Translations under genes and position numbers: made by a program | Notes under the pieces: model-generated | Told to the model about the DNA's origin: nothing | The model's input: only the letters and a program-made list of their open reading frames with translations | Databases searched by the model: none | Origin: Marinitoga sp. 1197 | GTDB lineage: Bacteria; Thermotogota; Thermotogae; Petrotogales; Petrotogaceae | Direction of reading: 5' to 3' | Assembly (NCBI RefSeq): GCF_001021165.1 | Contig: NZ_AZAY01000011.1 | Span: 1 to 64,000 of the forward strand | Length of the DNA stretch: 64,000 nucleotides | Shown here: in pieces, positions 36,914-45,418 of the stretch | Position numbering within the stretch: the stretch's first letter is position 1 | Layout of the letters: each line of letters starts with the position of its first letter

Positions 36914-38030
36914 AATCGGGATATACATACATATACCCTTTTGTAAAAGTAAATGTCTATATTGCGATTACCCTTCGACGACAAATATTAATATACAGCA
37001 AAAATACTTTAATTATTTAATGAAAGATATAGAATTGGATAAATATGATGGAAAAATAAAAACAGTTTTTTTAGGTGGCGGAACCCCATCTTATGTTGAT
37101 ATTAAATATATAGAAAATATTTTTAAAAAATTAAATATTACCGATGCTTTCGAAATAACGATAGAATCAAATCCTGAAACATTAACAGAAAAAAAATTAT
37201 ATAATTACAAAATGCTTGGAATAAACAGATTAAGTATGGGTATCCAAACATTTGATAATAATATTTTAAGAGCTATGAATAGACAATATAACAATGAAAT
37301 AATAGAAAAAAAATATAGTCTAGCCAGAAAATATTTTTTTAATATCAATTTTGATTTTATTCTTGGATTACCTGGTGATAATATGAATATTTTAGAAAAA
37401 AATTTAGAATTAATAGAAAAACTACAACCTCAACATGTTTCTTATTACATATTTGATGATGATCATCCTACGCCATTAAAAAGTTTATTGGATAAAGGTA
37501 AAATGAAATTACCAGAATATGAATTTATTGAAGATGGTTTTGACTTAATAATAGAAGAATTAGACAGAATGGGATATAAAAGATATGAAATATCCAATTG
37601 GTCAAAAAAAGGATTCGAATGTAATCATAATTTAATATATTGGAATAATGAAAATTACTATGGTTATGGAATTTCAGCCGGAGGACATGTAAATAATATA
37701 AGATATACAAAAACATCAGAATTAAAAAAGTATTTTAAATATCTTAATGAAAATAAGATACCATATGAATATTATAATGAAAACACCTTATTAGAAGAAT
37801 TAACGGAAGAATTATTCATGGGTTTAAGATTAATAGATGGAATTAAAGTAAAAAAATTAAAAACAAAATATGGAAAATTATATGAAAAATTTTTCAAAAA
37901 TTTTGTTCATGTAGGGTCAGACTTAATTAAAGTGGATAATAGAATTAGATTGTCAAAAAAAGGCCAGGATTTATCTAAAATGGTATTTGAAAAAATTCTT
38001 GAAGTGAGGGAAAATATAGAATGGATATGA
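36903..38030 (+). CDS. hemW: Radical SAM protein HemW-like (heme chaperone family)
   Basis: Member of the HemW/HemN-like group. The N-terminus has the radical SAM cluster motif CKSKCLYCDYPS (CX3CX2C), then FLGGGTPS, ESNPETLT, RLSMGIQTFDN, and the HemW C-terminal EELFMGLRL. In other bacteria HemW inserts heme and does not act as coproporphyrinogen dehydrogenase. It has 375 residues. It starts with TTG at 36903 behind GGAGGG. No heme synthesis genes are visible nearby. Confidence 0.88.
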   Translation: MNSEIGIYIHIPFCKSKCLYCDYPSTTNINIQQKYFNYLMKDIELDKYDGKIKTVFLGGGTPSYVDIKYIENIFKKLNITDAFEITIESNPETLTEKKLYNYKMLGINRLSMGIQTFDNNILRAMNRQYNNEIIEKKYSLARKYFFNINFDFILGLPGDNMNILEKNLELIEKLQPQHVSYYIFDDDHPTPLKSLLDKGKMKLPEYEFIEDGFDLIIEELDRMGYKRYEISNWSKKGFECNHNLIYWNNENYYGYGISAGGHVNNIRYTKTSELKKYFKYLNENKIPYEYYNENTLLEELTEELFMGLRLIDGIKVKKLKTKYGKLYEKFFKNFVHVGSDLIKVDNRIRLSKKGQDLSKMVFEKILEVRENIEWI

Positions 38031-38533
38031 AAGATAAAGTGGAGAAATATATAGCGGATTTAGTTAATAGAAATTTTGAGAAAGAATCTAATCCTAAAGA
38101 ATGGGATGAATATTTTATGAAAATTGCTTTTCTTGTTAGCGAAAGGTCTTCGTGTACGCATAGAAAAGTAGGTGCAGTAATAGTAAAAAACAAAAGAATA
38201 CTGGCAACCGGATATAATCAACCACCATCAGGATTCCCTCATTGTGATAAAATAAACTGTATAAGAGATGATCTAAAAATAAAAAGTGGAGAATATCAGG
38301 AAATCTGTTACGGACTTCATGCAGAACAAAATGCATTAATGCAAGCTGCAAAATTTGGGATTTCTACTGATGGAGCTTACATATATGTGACACATCAACC
38401 ATGTTCTATTTGTGCAAGGTTAATAATTAATGCTGGGATAAAGAAAGTGATATATGGAGGTAATTATCCTGATGCATTAACAAAGTTATTTTTTAAACAA
38501 ACAGGTGTAGAATTTAAAATGATGAAAAAATAA
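38021..38533 (+). CDS. dCMP deaminase-family zinc enzyme (ComEB-like)
   Basis: Cytidine/deoxycytidylate deaminase fold of 170 residues. The zinc and proton-shuttle motif is GLHAEQNALMQAA, and the two cysteine ligands are in HQPCSICARL. Conserved N-terminal residues CTHRKVGAVIV and GYNQPPSG fit dCMP deaminase, which provides dUMP for thymidylate synthesis. The start overlaps hemW by 10 bp; a GTGAGG site lies inside hemW. Confidence 0.88.
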   Translation: MDMKDKVEKYIADLVNRNFEKESNPKEWDEYFMKIAFLVSERSSCTHRKVGAVIVKNKRILATGYNQPPSGFPHCDKINCIRDDLKIKSGEYQEICYGLHAEQNALMQAAKFGISTDGAYIYVTHQPCSICARLIINAGIKKVIYGGNYPDALTKLFFKQTGVEFKMMKK

Positions 38534-38548
38534 TCTTGGAGGTGTATT

Positions 38549-39376
38549 ATGCCTAATCAAAAGTATTTCCAGTATTTAAGAAAGGATAGACTACCAAATG
38601 TATGGTGCCCTGGTTGTGGAAATGGAATTGTTATGAAATCTTTCATTGAAGCAGCTGGAAATCTAAATTTAGACAAAAATAAAGTTGCAGTAGTTTCTGG
38701 AATAGGATGTTCCTCAAGGGTTACAGGATACCTTGATTTTAATACATTACATACTTTGCATGGAAGAGCTATACCTTTTGCAACAGGAGTTAAATTAGCC
38801 AGACCTGATTTAGAAGTTGTTGTTATGGGTGGAGATGGAGATATGCTGGCTATTGGTGGAAACCATTTTATCCATGCCTGCAGAAGAAATATGGATTTAA
38901 CAGTAATACTTTTTAATAATACTATCTATGGAATGACTGGCGGACAGTATTCACCTACCACACCTCATGATTCTATGGCTTCCACGGCCCCATATGGTAA
39001 TATTGAAAGCACATTTGATCCTGTTCAAATGGCAGTATCTTCAGGTGCAACATATGTAGCAAGAAGCACAGTATATCATTATACCCAAAGTGTAAAATAT
39101 ATAGAAAATGCAATAAAACATAAAGGTATGTCTGTTGTAGAAATAGTTTCAAATTGTCATACATATTATGGAAGATATAACGGAATGAGTAAACCTTCTC
39201 AATTTATGGACTATTTTAAGAAAAATACTATAATGTTAAATAAAGCAAAAAAAATGAGCAGTGAAGAGCTTGAAGGTAAAATTATTATAGGTGAATTTTA
39301 TAATAACGAAGACAAAAAAACCTATCTTGATTTATATGAAGAATTATCTGAAAAATTAGGTGGTGTTGTGAAGTGA
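38549..39376 (+). CDS. korB: 2-oxoacid:ferredoxin oxidoreductase beta subunit
   Basis: TPP-binding subunit of a 2-oxoglutarate/2-oxoacid:ferredoxin oxidoreductase, 275 residues. Features are WCPGCGNGIVMKSF, the segment GIGCSSRVTGYLDFNTLHTLHGRA, and the TPP/Mg motif GGDGDMLAIGGNHFIHA with NNTIYGMTGGQ. The gamma gene follows with a 4-bp overlap. The alpha subunit gene normally found just upstream is missing from this locus; a deaminase gene occupies the place. Confidence 0.92.
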   Translation: MPNQKYFQYLRKDRLPNVWCPGCGNGIVMKSFIEAAGNLNLDKNKVAVVSGIGCSSRVTGYLDFNTLHTLHGRAIPFATGVKLARPDLEVVVMGGDGDMLAIGGNHFIHACRRNMDLTVILFNNTIYGMTGGQYSPTTPHDSMASTAPYGNIESTFDPVQMAVSSGATYVARSTVYHYTQSVKYIENAIKHKGMSVVEIVSNCHTYYGRYNGMSKPSQFMDYFKKNTIMLNKAKKMSSEELEGKIIIGEFYNNEDKKTYLDLYEELSEKLGGVVK

Positions 39377-39966
39377 ATATAAAAGAACCAAGAAGTATCA
39401 GAATTAGTGGAATGGGCGGTCAGGGAAATATACTCATGGGTCTTATTTTAGCAGAATCTCTTGTTAATGAAGGTTATTGGGTAGTTCAATCTCAGCATTA
39501 TGGAGCTCAGGTTAGAGGTGGCTTATCTTTTTGTGACGTGTTATACTCAGATGAAGTTATTGATTATCCAAAAGCAGAAACATTTGATATATTATACATT
39601 ATGAATGATATAGCATTTCCACATTTAACTATGATAAAAAACAATGGTATAATTTTTTATGATAGTTCATATATAAAATCACTCCCTCAAACTGTATCAA
39701 GAATTACAAAAAAAATAGTTGCTATTCCTGCATCAAAATTGGCATACGAAGAACTTGGAAATACAAATGTTGCAAATATGATAGGACTTGGAGCAATTGC
39801 TAAAAATTGTGAAATTGTTAAATTAGAAACATTAATTAAAATTATGAAAAAACGTGTAAATCCAAAATTTTACGAATTAGACGAAAAGGCTCTAAAAATT
39901 GGTTATGAATATAGCAACAAAAAATATGAAATAAAAATAAATGATAAAAATGGAAGAGGATTTTAA
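39373..39966 (+). CDS. korC: 2-oxoacid:ferredoxin oxidoreductase gamma subunit
   Basis: Gamma-domain protein of 197 residues: SGMGGQGNILMGLILAE at the N-terminus and SQHYGAQVRGGLSFCDVLYSD, both diagnostic. It ends with the NMIGLGAIAK segment common to this subunit. GTG start at 39373 overlaps the korB stop. Together with korB it needs an alpha subunit encoded elsewhere. The stop is adjacent to the dgkA ATG (1-bp overlap). Confidence 0.92.
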   Translation: MNIKEPRSIRISGMGGQGNILMGLILAESLVNEGYWVVQSQHYGAQVRGGLSFCDVLYSDEVIDYPKAETFDILYIMNDIAFPHLTMIKNNGIIFYDSSYIKSLPQTVSRITKKIVAIPASKLAYEELGNTNVANMIGLGAIAKNCEIVKLETLIKIMKKRVNPKFYELDEKALKIGYEYSNKKYEIKINDKNGRGF

Positions 39967-40409
39967 TGAGAAAATTTTCAAAAAGTATTTCTTTTGCAAT
40001 TAAAGGCTTATTTGAAGTTTTTAAAACTCAAAGAAATTTTAAAATTCAAACTTTTTTCGCTTTAATAGCCTTTACATTATCTTTTATACTCAACCTAAAT
40101 GAAAGTCAGATTTTATGGATATCATTGGCTATATTTTTTGTTTTAATTTTAGAAACAATAAACACATTAATAGAAAAAATGATGGATTTGATACATCCTC
40201 ATTACAATCCTATCGTAGGACTAATAAAGGATTTAGGTGCTGCTGCGGTACTAATCGCAGCATCTTTTTCTATTGTAATTGCAGTTGTCATATTCGGTGG
40301 TAAAATTTTCAATTGGCCTCCAAAATATGGTATAATAATAGGTATAGCATTTATTGTATTTATAATAACTGGGAGTTTGTTTAAAGGGAGGGAAAAAAAT
40401 GACCGATAA
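39966..40409 (+). CDS. dgkA: Diacylglycerol/undecaprenol kinase family protein
   Basis: Small integral membrane kinase, 147 residues. The N-terminal amphipathic helix (SKSISFAIKGLFEVFKTQRNFKIQ) and the active-site segment ETINTLIEKMMDLIHPHYNP are family hallmarks, followed by KDLGAAAVLIAA. Three main membrane helices plus one extra at the C-terminus are visible. In Gram-positive-like bacteria this family phosphorylates undecaprenol; in proteobacteria, diacylglycerol. Which lipid is used here is undecided. The 3' end overlaps cheB by 11 bp. Confidence 0.88.
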   Translation: MRKFSKSISFAIKGLFEVFKTQRNFKIQTFFALIAFTLSFILNLNESQILWISLAIFFVLILETINTLIEKMMDLIHPHYNPIVGLIKDLGAAAVLIAASFSIVIAVVIFGGKIFNWPPKYGIIIGIAFIVFIITGSLFKGREKNDR

Positions 40410-41448
40410 TGTAATAAAAATTCTAATTGTAGATGATTCTGGATTTATGAGAATGGTATTAAAAGACATAATTGAAAAACAAAAAGACATGAAAGTTGTT
40501 GGAATAGCAAAAACCGGACTCGAAGGAGTAGAAAAAGCGATAACGCTGAAACCAGATGTAATAACAATGGATGTTGAAATGCCTGAATTAAATGGACTTG
40601 AAGCGGTAAAATTAATAATGAAAAAAAATCCAACCCCTATTATTATGGTTAGCAGTTTAACCTCAAAAGATTCTGAAATAACAATAGAAGCTCTGGGAAA
40701 TGGTGCAGTAGATTTTATACAAAAGCCAGCTGGAAGCGTTTCATGGACATTTAGAGCAGTTGCGGATGATCTATTGATAAAAATAAGAAATGCTGCAAAG
40801 ATAGACCCAACAAAATTAACGAAAAGATCTACATTCAAAGCAAAAAGACCTAGAATAACCTCCCTTCTAAGAGGACAAAAAATTGTATTAATTGCATCAT
40901 CAACAGGTGGGCCAAGATCATTGGATACTATAATTCCAAATCTCCCAAAAGGTATAAATGTGCCTGTGGTGGTTGTGCAACATATGCCTGCTGGATTTAC
41001 AAAATCTCTTGCAAGTAGACTAGATAAAGTTTCAGAGTTAAAAGTAAAAGAGGCTGAAGATAATGAAGAATTAAAACCTGATACGGTATATATTGCACCT
41101 GGAAGCTATCATTTGGGATTGAAATCAAAAGGCTCTAAAGTATATACATATCTGGATTCATCGGATAAAATAAACAATGTAAGACCTGCTGCTGATTTTA
41201 CTTTTGATAAAGCTGCCGAAATATATAAATCAAATATAGTAGCAGCAGTCTTAACAGGTATGGGAAAAGATGGAGCAAAAGGTGCATTTAAAATAAAGCA
41301 TTATGGAGGGAAAATAATTGCAGAATCTCCAAAAACGTGTGTTGTATACGGTATGCCCAAAGCAGTTGTAGAAGAAAATTATGCTGATTTTGTTTTACCA
41401 AATTATGAAATAGCAGAGAAAATAGTTGAGTTATTAGGAGGAAAATGA
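40399..41448 (+). CDS. cheB: Chemotaxis methylesterase CheB
   Basis: Response-regulator-controlled receptor methylesterase/deamidase, 349 residues. The receiver has Asp12, Asp13 and phospho-acceptor Asp58 (in ITMDVEMPELNG). The catalytic domain begins at about 155 with the nucleophile Ser in IASSTGGPRSL, then VVQHMPAGFTKSLASRL and GMGKDGAKGA with the catalytic Asp. Start behind GGGAGGG. It lies between a lipid kinase and peptidoglycan hydrolases, away from other che genes in the window except cheX. Confidence 0.95.
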   Translation: MTDNVIKILIVDDSGFMRMVLKDIIEKQKDMKVVGIAKTGLEGVEKAITLKPDVITMDVEMPELNGLEAVKLIMKKNPTPIIMVSSLTSKDSEITIEALGNGAVDFIQKPAGSVSWTFRAVADDLLIKIRNAAKIDPTKLTKRSTFKAKRPRITSLLRGQKIVLIASSTGGPRSLDTIIPNLPKGINVPVVVVQHMPAGFTKSLASRLDKVSELKVKEAEDNEELKPDTVYIAPGSYHLGLKSKGSKVYTYLDSSDKINNVRPAADFTFDKAAEIYKSNIVAAVLTGMGKDGAKGAFKIKHYGGKIIAESPKTCVVYGMPKAVVEENYADFVLPNYEIAEKIVELLGGK

Positions 41449-42272
41449 TGAAAAATCGGTTTATTTTAATCTTATTGATTTTATTACCCCTTGTATTATT
41501 TTCAGTAAAAACATTTATTTATACAATAAAAAGTGGTGATTCTCTGGAAAAAATAGCAAATAAATTTAATATTCCTTTATCTCTTATTATTGATTATAAT
41601 CCGGATTATGCATATAAGAAATATATATATCCTGGCGAAAACTTATTAATACCAGAAAAAGCTATAATGATATATCGTGTTAAATCAGGAGACAATTTAA
41701 GTTATATAGCAAAAATATTCTTTTCTGATGCAAGTTTAATAGCTGAATATAACAATATAAAAGATCCAGATCTTCTTTATATAGGCCAAAAATTAGAAAT
41801 TCCATATGAATACATTGGTTTAAGCTTTAATAAGCAGGTTGATGTATCTTGGCCTGTATGGGGAGAAATTACATCGTTGTATGGCTGGCGAATACATCCG
41901 ATATATAACGAAAAAAGATTTCATTCTGGTGTAGATATAGCTTTAAGCGAAGGTGCGCCAATATTATCTGCAGTTAGTGGAAAGGTTGTTGAAGTAAAAA
42001 AAGATAATGGATATGGAATATACGTAAAAATAAAAGCAGAAAAACATTATTATATATTTGCACATATGTCAAAAGCACTTGCTACAGTGGGTGAAATCGT
42101 TAAAAAAGGTGAATTAATCGGAAGAGTAGGCTCAACAGGAATATCCACTGGACCTCATGTCCATTTTGAAGTTAGAACATTAGCGGATAAATCCGTAGAT
42201 CCATTGGGTTTATTACCAGGATTTAAATATGCTCATGTATCAATAGAGAAACATTATATGGGTGGTAATTAG
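41445..42272 (+). CDS. LysM-M23 peptidoglycan endopeptidase
   Basis: Exported cell-wall hydrolase, 275 residues. A signal peptide (about 1-20) is followed by two LysM domains (about 23-66 with IKSGDSLEKIANKFNIP, and about 75-118 with VKSGDNLSYIAKIFF). A zinc-dependent M23 domain follows, with ligands in FHSGVDIAL and HVHFEVRT. It probably cuts peptide cross-links during growth or division. The start overlaps cheB, and GGAGGA precedes it. All catalytic motifs are intact. Confidence 0.9.
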   Translation: MMKNRFILILLILLPLVLFSVKTFIYTIKSGDSLEKIANKFNIPLSLIIDYNPDYAYKKYIYPGENLLIPEKAIMIYRVKSGDNLSYIAKIFFSDASLIAEYNNIKDPDLLYIGQKLEIPYEYIGLSFNKQVDVSWPVWGEITSLYGWRIHPIYNEKRFHSGVDIALSEGAPILSAVSGKVVEVKKDNGYGIYVKIKAEKHYYIFAHMSKALATVGEIVKKGELIGRVGSTGISTGPHVHFEVRTLADKSVDPLGLLPGFKYAHVSIEKHYMGGN

Positions 42273-42274
42273 AC

Positions 42275-43633
42275 ATGAGAAAATTATTAATATCAATATT
42301 TTTACTTATTACATTATCTTTTTTTTCAAAAGAATTATATCTTCAATGGAAAAAAGTGGATAATAATAATTATATTGAGAAAAACAATAATATTTTTCTC
42401 AATATTTCTTATTTAGAAAAGCTTGGATATATAATAATGGGAACATCAGAAAATATGTTTATATTAAAATTAGATGATACGTGGTCTGCTGTTGTTTTTC
42501 CAAAAGCCGAAGTTGCTATTATAAATTCTTCTGAAAGTATTTCACTTAATTCTGAAGATTTTATGTATATTAATAAAAAATATTTTGTAAAATTGAACAT
42601 TCTTGCCAAAATAGCTAATCTTGAATATTTTAAGAATTCCAAAGGATATTACTTAAATTATAAACTTGCAAAATTGAAAAGTATAGACGGTTTTTTAATG
42701 AAGGATAGATTAAGGATTATAATGGAATTTTCAGCTAAACCAGAAAAATTTGAGATATATCCATTAACAGCTGTTCCTGGTTATTTAATAAAAGTTTTTG
42801 GAGTTGAAATTCCTGAAGTTTCCTTTTCAAAAGAATTCAATAATAAATTTTTAAGCCGAATTAAAGCTATGCAGCATTCGCAAAAAGAAATATGGGTGAC
42901 TATAATACTTGGAGCAGAAGCAAAAAAATACACAAAACTGGAAGAAAATGGTCGAATTATGTTGGATATAGAAATGACTGAAGATTTTACCAAACCTGTA
43001 GTTGTCATAGATCCAGGACATGGAGCATTTGATCCGGGAGCACTAGGATATCTTGGAACAAGAGAAAAAGATATGGCATTAAAAGTTGCATTAAAAACAA
43101 AAGAAATACTTAAAAACAAAAATATAAGAGTATATCTTACTCGTGATACTGATAAATTTATAGAATTATATAATAGAGCAAAAATTGCAAATGACTTACA
43201 TGCAGATCTTTTTATAAGTATTCACTTGAATTCATATCTTGAAAATAGAAGTGTTAGGGGATCGGAAGTTTATTATTTTTCTTTTTCCGATGACAAATAT
43301 GCAAGAAAAATTGCAAGAAAAGAAAATCTTGATATGAATGATAATAAAGATATAATACAATCAAGAGTTATAGAAAAGAAAAACTCTATACCTGAAAGCA
43401 AAAAAATGGCGGAGATTTTAAAGAAATATATAGAAAAAAATAAAATACCATTTAGATCTACAAATGCCGCTGAATTTGCTGTTTTAGCATATACAAAATG
43501 TCCAGCTGTGTTATTTGAATTAGAATTTTTATCAAATCCAATTGTAGAAGTTAACTTTATTTCAGGGAAATATGTGGATTTATTTGCAAAAATAATAGCC
43601 GAATCAATTATGGAATATTTTAATGTGAAGTAA
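42275..43633 (+). CDS. N-acetylmuramoyl-L-alanine amidase (Amidase_3, AmiC-like)
   Basis: Exported zinc amidase, 452 residues. A signal peptide is followed by a copper-amine-oxidase-like N-terminal region (about 20-135) and an AMIN-like beta domain (about 140-230). The Amidase_3 domain starts at about 238: VVIDPGHGAFDPGA with the first His, the Glu in TREKDMALKVA, ISIHLNS with the second His, and the catalytic Glu in VLFELEFLSNP. It cleaves the amide between muramic acid and the stem peptide. It lies 2 bp after the M23 gene, so the two hydrolases are made together. Confidence 0.9.
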   Translation: MRKLLISIFLLITLSFFSKELYLQWKKVDNNNYIEKNNNIFLNISYLEKLGYIIMGTSENMFILKLDDTWSAVVFPKAEVAIINSSESISLNSEDFMYINKKYFVKLNILAKIANLEYFKNSKGYYLNYKLAKLKSIDGFLMKDRLRIIMEFSAKPEKFEIYPLTAVPGYLIKVFGVEIPEVSFSKEFNNKFLSRIKAMQHSQKEIWVTIILGAEAKKYTKLEENGRIMLDIEMTEDFTKPVVVIDPGHGAFDPGALGYLGTREKDMALKVALKTKEILKNKNIRVYLTRDTDKFIELYNRAKIANDLHADLFISIHLNSYLENRSVRGSEVYYFSFSDDKYARKIARKENLDMNDNKDIIQSRVIEKKNSIPESKKMAEILKKYIEKNKIPFRSTNAAEFAVLAYTKCPAVLFELEFLSNPIVEVNFISGKYVDLFAKIIAESIMEYFNVK

Positions 43634-43663
43634 ATTTTAACAAATTAGTTGCGAAAAATTTTC

Positions 43664-43692
43664 TTGATTTATATCATATCTTATGTTATAAT
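43664..43692 (+). promoter_or_regulatory. Promoter of tRNA-Asn
   Basis: TTGATT (43664-43669), exactly 17 bases, then TATAAT (43687-43692), 16 bases before the tRNA 5' end. Confidence 0.85.
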
Positions 43693-43708
43693 ATACCTCG
43701 GAAGTTGT

Positions 43709-43783
43709 TCCGGCGTAGCTCAATGGTAGAGCGGGTGGCTGTTAACCACTAGGCTGGGGGTTCGAATCCCTCCGCCGGAGCCA
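43709..43783 (+). tRNA. tRNA-Asn (anticodon GTT)
   Basis: A 75-base cloverleaf with encoded CCA. The acceptor arms TCCGGCG and CGCCGGA pair perfectly. The D arm is AGCTCAATGGTAGAGC-like, the anticodon stem GTGG/CCAC encloses CTGTTAA (anticodon GTT), and the T loop is TTCGAAT. The discriminator is G. It has its own promoter and a terminator shortly downstream. Confidence 0.97.
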
Positions 43784-43809
43784 TAAACAAAATCCCCTTA
43801 GGGGTTAAC

Positions 43810-43843
43810 AAAAACGTCCAGTATAATAACTGGACGTTTTTTT
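43810..43843 (+). terminator. Terminator after tRNA-Asn
   Basis: 13-bp stem (43810-43822 with 43829-43841, core ACGTCCAGT/ACTGGACGT), ATAATA loop, then a T-run. A small CCCC/GGGG hairpin lies just before it at about 43793-43804. From here to 43971 I see only AT-rich DNA without a gene. Confidence 0.9.
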
Positions 43844-43969
43844 ATATAATTTCAAAATCACAACATGAATAACTAATAAAAGCTATATATTTTCTGGATA
43901 TTTTAATAAACTATAATAAAGTTTACTTTTTTATTGTGTAAATGGTAAAATAAAAAAGAACAAAAAGAG

Positions 43970-44010
43970 GAAAATAAAAAATGGGCTATGGTTGTGATAA
44001 CCATAGCCCA
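43970..44010 (-). terminator. Terminator of the small minus-strand gene
   Basis: Perfect 12-bp stem (43982-43993 with 43999-44010, GGGCTATGG/CCATAGCCC). Read on the minus strand it is followed by TTTTTTATTTT, a classic intrinsic terminator 16 bases after the stop of the 29-codon gene. The loop region contains GGTTATCACA, which is complementary to a segment inside that gene. Confidence 0.88.
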
Positions 44011-44026
44011 AATAATTACTTTATCA

Positions 44027-44116
44027 TCAATAATAATTGATGTGAGCAAGGTTATCACAAATAGGCACACTTATCCCACTAACAAGATTTAATGAAACTA
44101 ATCTTCTAATAAACAT
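44027..44116 (-). CDS. Small protein of 29 residues, unknown function
   Basis: An intact 29-codon gene with the strong ribosome site GAGGAGG seven bases before its ATG. The product begins MFIRRLVSLNLVSG, contains one Cys and ends HINYY. It is basic at the N-terminus and mildly hydrophobic in the middle, with no clear signal peptide. It has its own terminator, so it seems to be a monocistronic transcript of roughly 180 bases. The sequence TGTGATAACCT in codons 20-23 can pair over 11 bases with the ribosome-site/start region (44116-44126), and alternatively with the terminator loop region (43992-44002). I recognise no family. It could be a signalling peptide, a leader peptide or part of a dual-function RNA. 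Confidence 0.7.
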   Translation of the reverse strand: MFIRRLVSLNLVSGISVPICDNLAHINYY

Positions 44117-44159
44117 GTGATAACCTCCTCTCGAATTTTAATGATTTTATACAATTTTT

Positions 44160-44168
44160 ATAATAACA
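44160..44168 (-). promoter_or_regulatory. Possible extended -10 promoter for the small gene
   Basis: On the minus strand TGTTATTAT could be an extended -10 box 44 bases before the ATG at 44116; no good -35 is seen. Otherwise 44169-44316 is AT-rich with nothing recognisable. Confidence 0.35.
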
Positions 44169-44316
44169 CATAATCAAAAAATAGAAAATAACAATTAACG
44201 AAGATTAAAGATAATTATAAACAAATATCTATGATTACGAACAAAATTCTATCGTTATTCAAATAATATTACTATTTTAAAACAATAAAGTTTAAATATT
44301 AAATAAATCAAAAAAA

Positions 44317-44643
44317 TTAATCTTCTATTTTCTTTAATTTTACAGCAGTTCCATAAGCCAACATTTCTGCAGCGCCTTGCATAACAGCAGAGCTTGAAAA
44401 TCTCATACCAATAATAGCGTCAGCACCAAGTTTTTCTGCTTCATCGATCATTCTTTCATATGCAATATTCCTTGCTTCTGTGAGCATTTCTGTATAACCT
44501 TTCAATTCACCACCAGCCAATGTTTTAAATGCAGCAGCAATATCTCTTCCTAAATGTTTTGAATGAACAGTATTACCTATAACTATACCTAAAACTTCTT
44601 TGAACTCATATCCGGGAACATAACCAACAGTTGTTACTATCAT
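44317..44643 (-). CDS. YbjQ/UPF0145 family protein
   Basis: Protein of 108 residues with the YbjQ pattern: a VGYVPGYEF-like start, the Gly/Thr-rich GIVIGNTVHSKHLGRDI, LKGYTEMLTEARNIAYERM, and LGADAIIGMRFSSS. The family forms pentameric rings and has been suggested to bind metals, but its role is not settled. GGGAGGTG precedes the start. It lies 13 bp after the ABC permease gene and is probably the last gene of the gntR operon. Confidence 0.9.
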   Translation of the reverse strand: MIVTTVGYVPGYEFKEVLGIVIGNTVHSKHLGRDIAAAFKTLAGGELKGYTEMLTEARNIAYERMIDEAEKLGADAIIGMRFSSSAVMQGAAEMLAYGTAVKLKKIED

Positions 44644-44656
44644 AAAAACACCTCCC

Positions 44657-45418
44657 TCAGATTTCTTTGTTTTTAAAAGTGTAATATGCTAAAGAAGCGA
44701 TAATTTCTCCTAAAACAAAAAGGTATATACTATAAGTCCAATCAATTTTTCCGTATTTTAAAATATTATTACCAAGAATATAGATATAAGTATTTAGAAA
44801 GTTTAAAGGTTTTATGAATCCCAATGCTGTTGTAATAGCTAATAAACCTATAGATGAAAGAATGGGTTTAACCTGATCATTAAAGATTATAGAAAAAAAT
44901 ACAGTTACTTCGTACCAAAATAATACACCGAACAAACCATGAATCATATATTTATATGCTATAATTGAATTAAAATTTTTGTTAAATAAATTAGAATATA
45001 CAATGGGCAATACATTTCCAAAAATAACAAGTAAAAATAATAAAATCAAACCACTATATACTTTTGATAAAAATATATAGTCTCTTGACTTTCTTACCAT
45101 CAAATATTCCATTGTTCCATTTTCAAATTCTCGTGAAAATAATGGAAATGCTGCTATAATAGCAAAAATCGGTAACATTTGTCCAAAGTTTTTTCCAAAC
45201 CATTGAGTATAAATATAATAATTCCAATCATTTAAATTTTCAATCATATTTGCTATACCAAATTTTTCTGCATATGTTTTTATAACTGTTATATTCTCTT
45301 CAATCATATTTACATATATTTTTTGAAATGGAGCTATAGAAAAAAATAAGATTATTGTTATTATAAATAAGATTAAAAAACGTACTCTCATTTCATAAAA
45401 CTCTTTTTTCATTACCAT
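44657..45418 (-). CDS. ABC-2 type transporter permease
   Basis: Integral membrane protein of 253 residues with six predicted helices: about 12-28, then a long external loop, and helices near 75-92, 105-130, 150-170, 180-198 and 225-242. The cytoplasmic phrase FSREFENGTMEYLMVRKSR between helices is typical of ABC-2 permeases. It overlaps the ATPase gene by 7 bp. Under control of a YtrA-like GntR regulator, such systems often respond to cell-envelope stress; the substrate is unknown. Confidence 0.85.
   Translation of the reverse strand: MVMKKEFYEMRVRFLILFIITIILFFSIAPFQKIYVNMIEENITVIKTYAEKFGIANMIENLNDWNYYIYTQWFGKNFGQMLPIFAIIAAFPLFSREFENGTMEYLMVRKSRDYIFLSKVYSGLILLFLLVIFGNVLPIVYSNLFNKNFNSIIAYKYMIHGLFGVLFWYEVTVFFSIIFNDQVKPILSSIGLLAITTALGFIKPLNFLNTYIYILGNNILKYGKIDWTYSIYLFVLGEIIASLAYYTFKNKEI

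Noticed and set aside
40251-40838. 195-codon minus-strand open frame opposite dgkA/cheB
   Set aside because: Shadow of real genes: no ribosome site, low-complexity Ser/Phe/Ile product, and the plus strand encodes a conserved CheB.
43709-43783. tRNA-Asn as integration site of an island that follows
   Set aside because: I see no second copy of the tRNA 3' end downstream and no integrase gene in the window.
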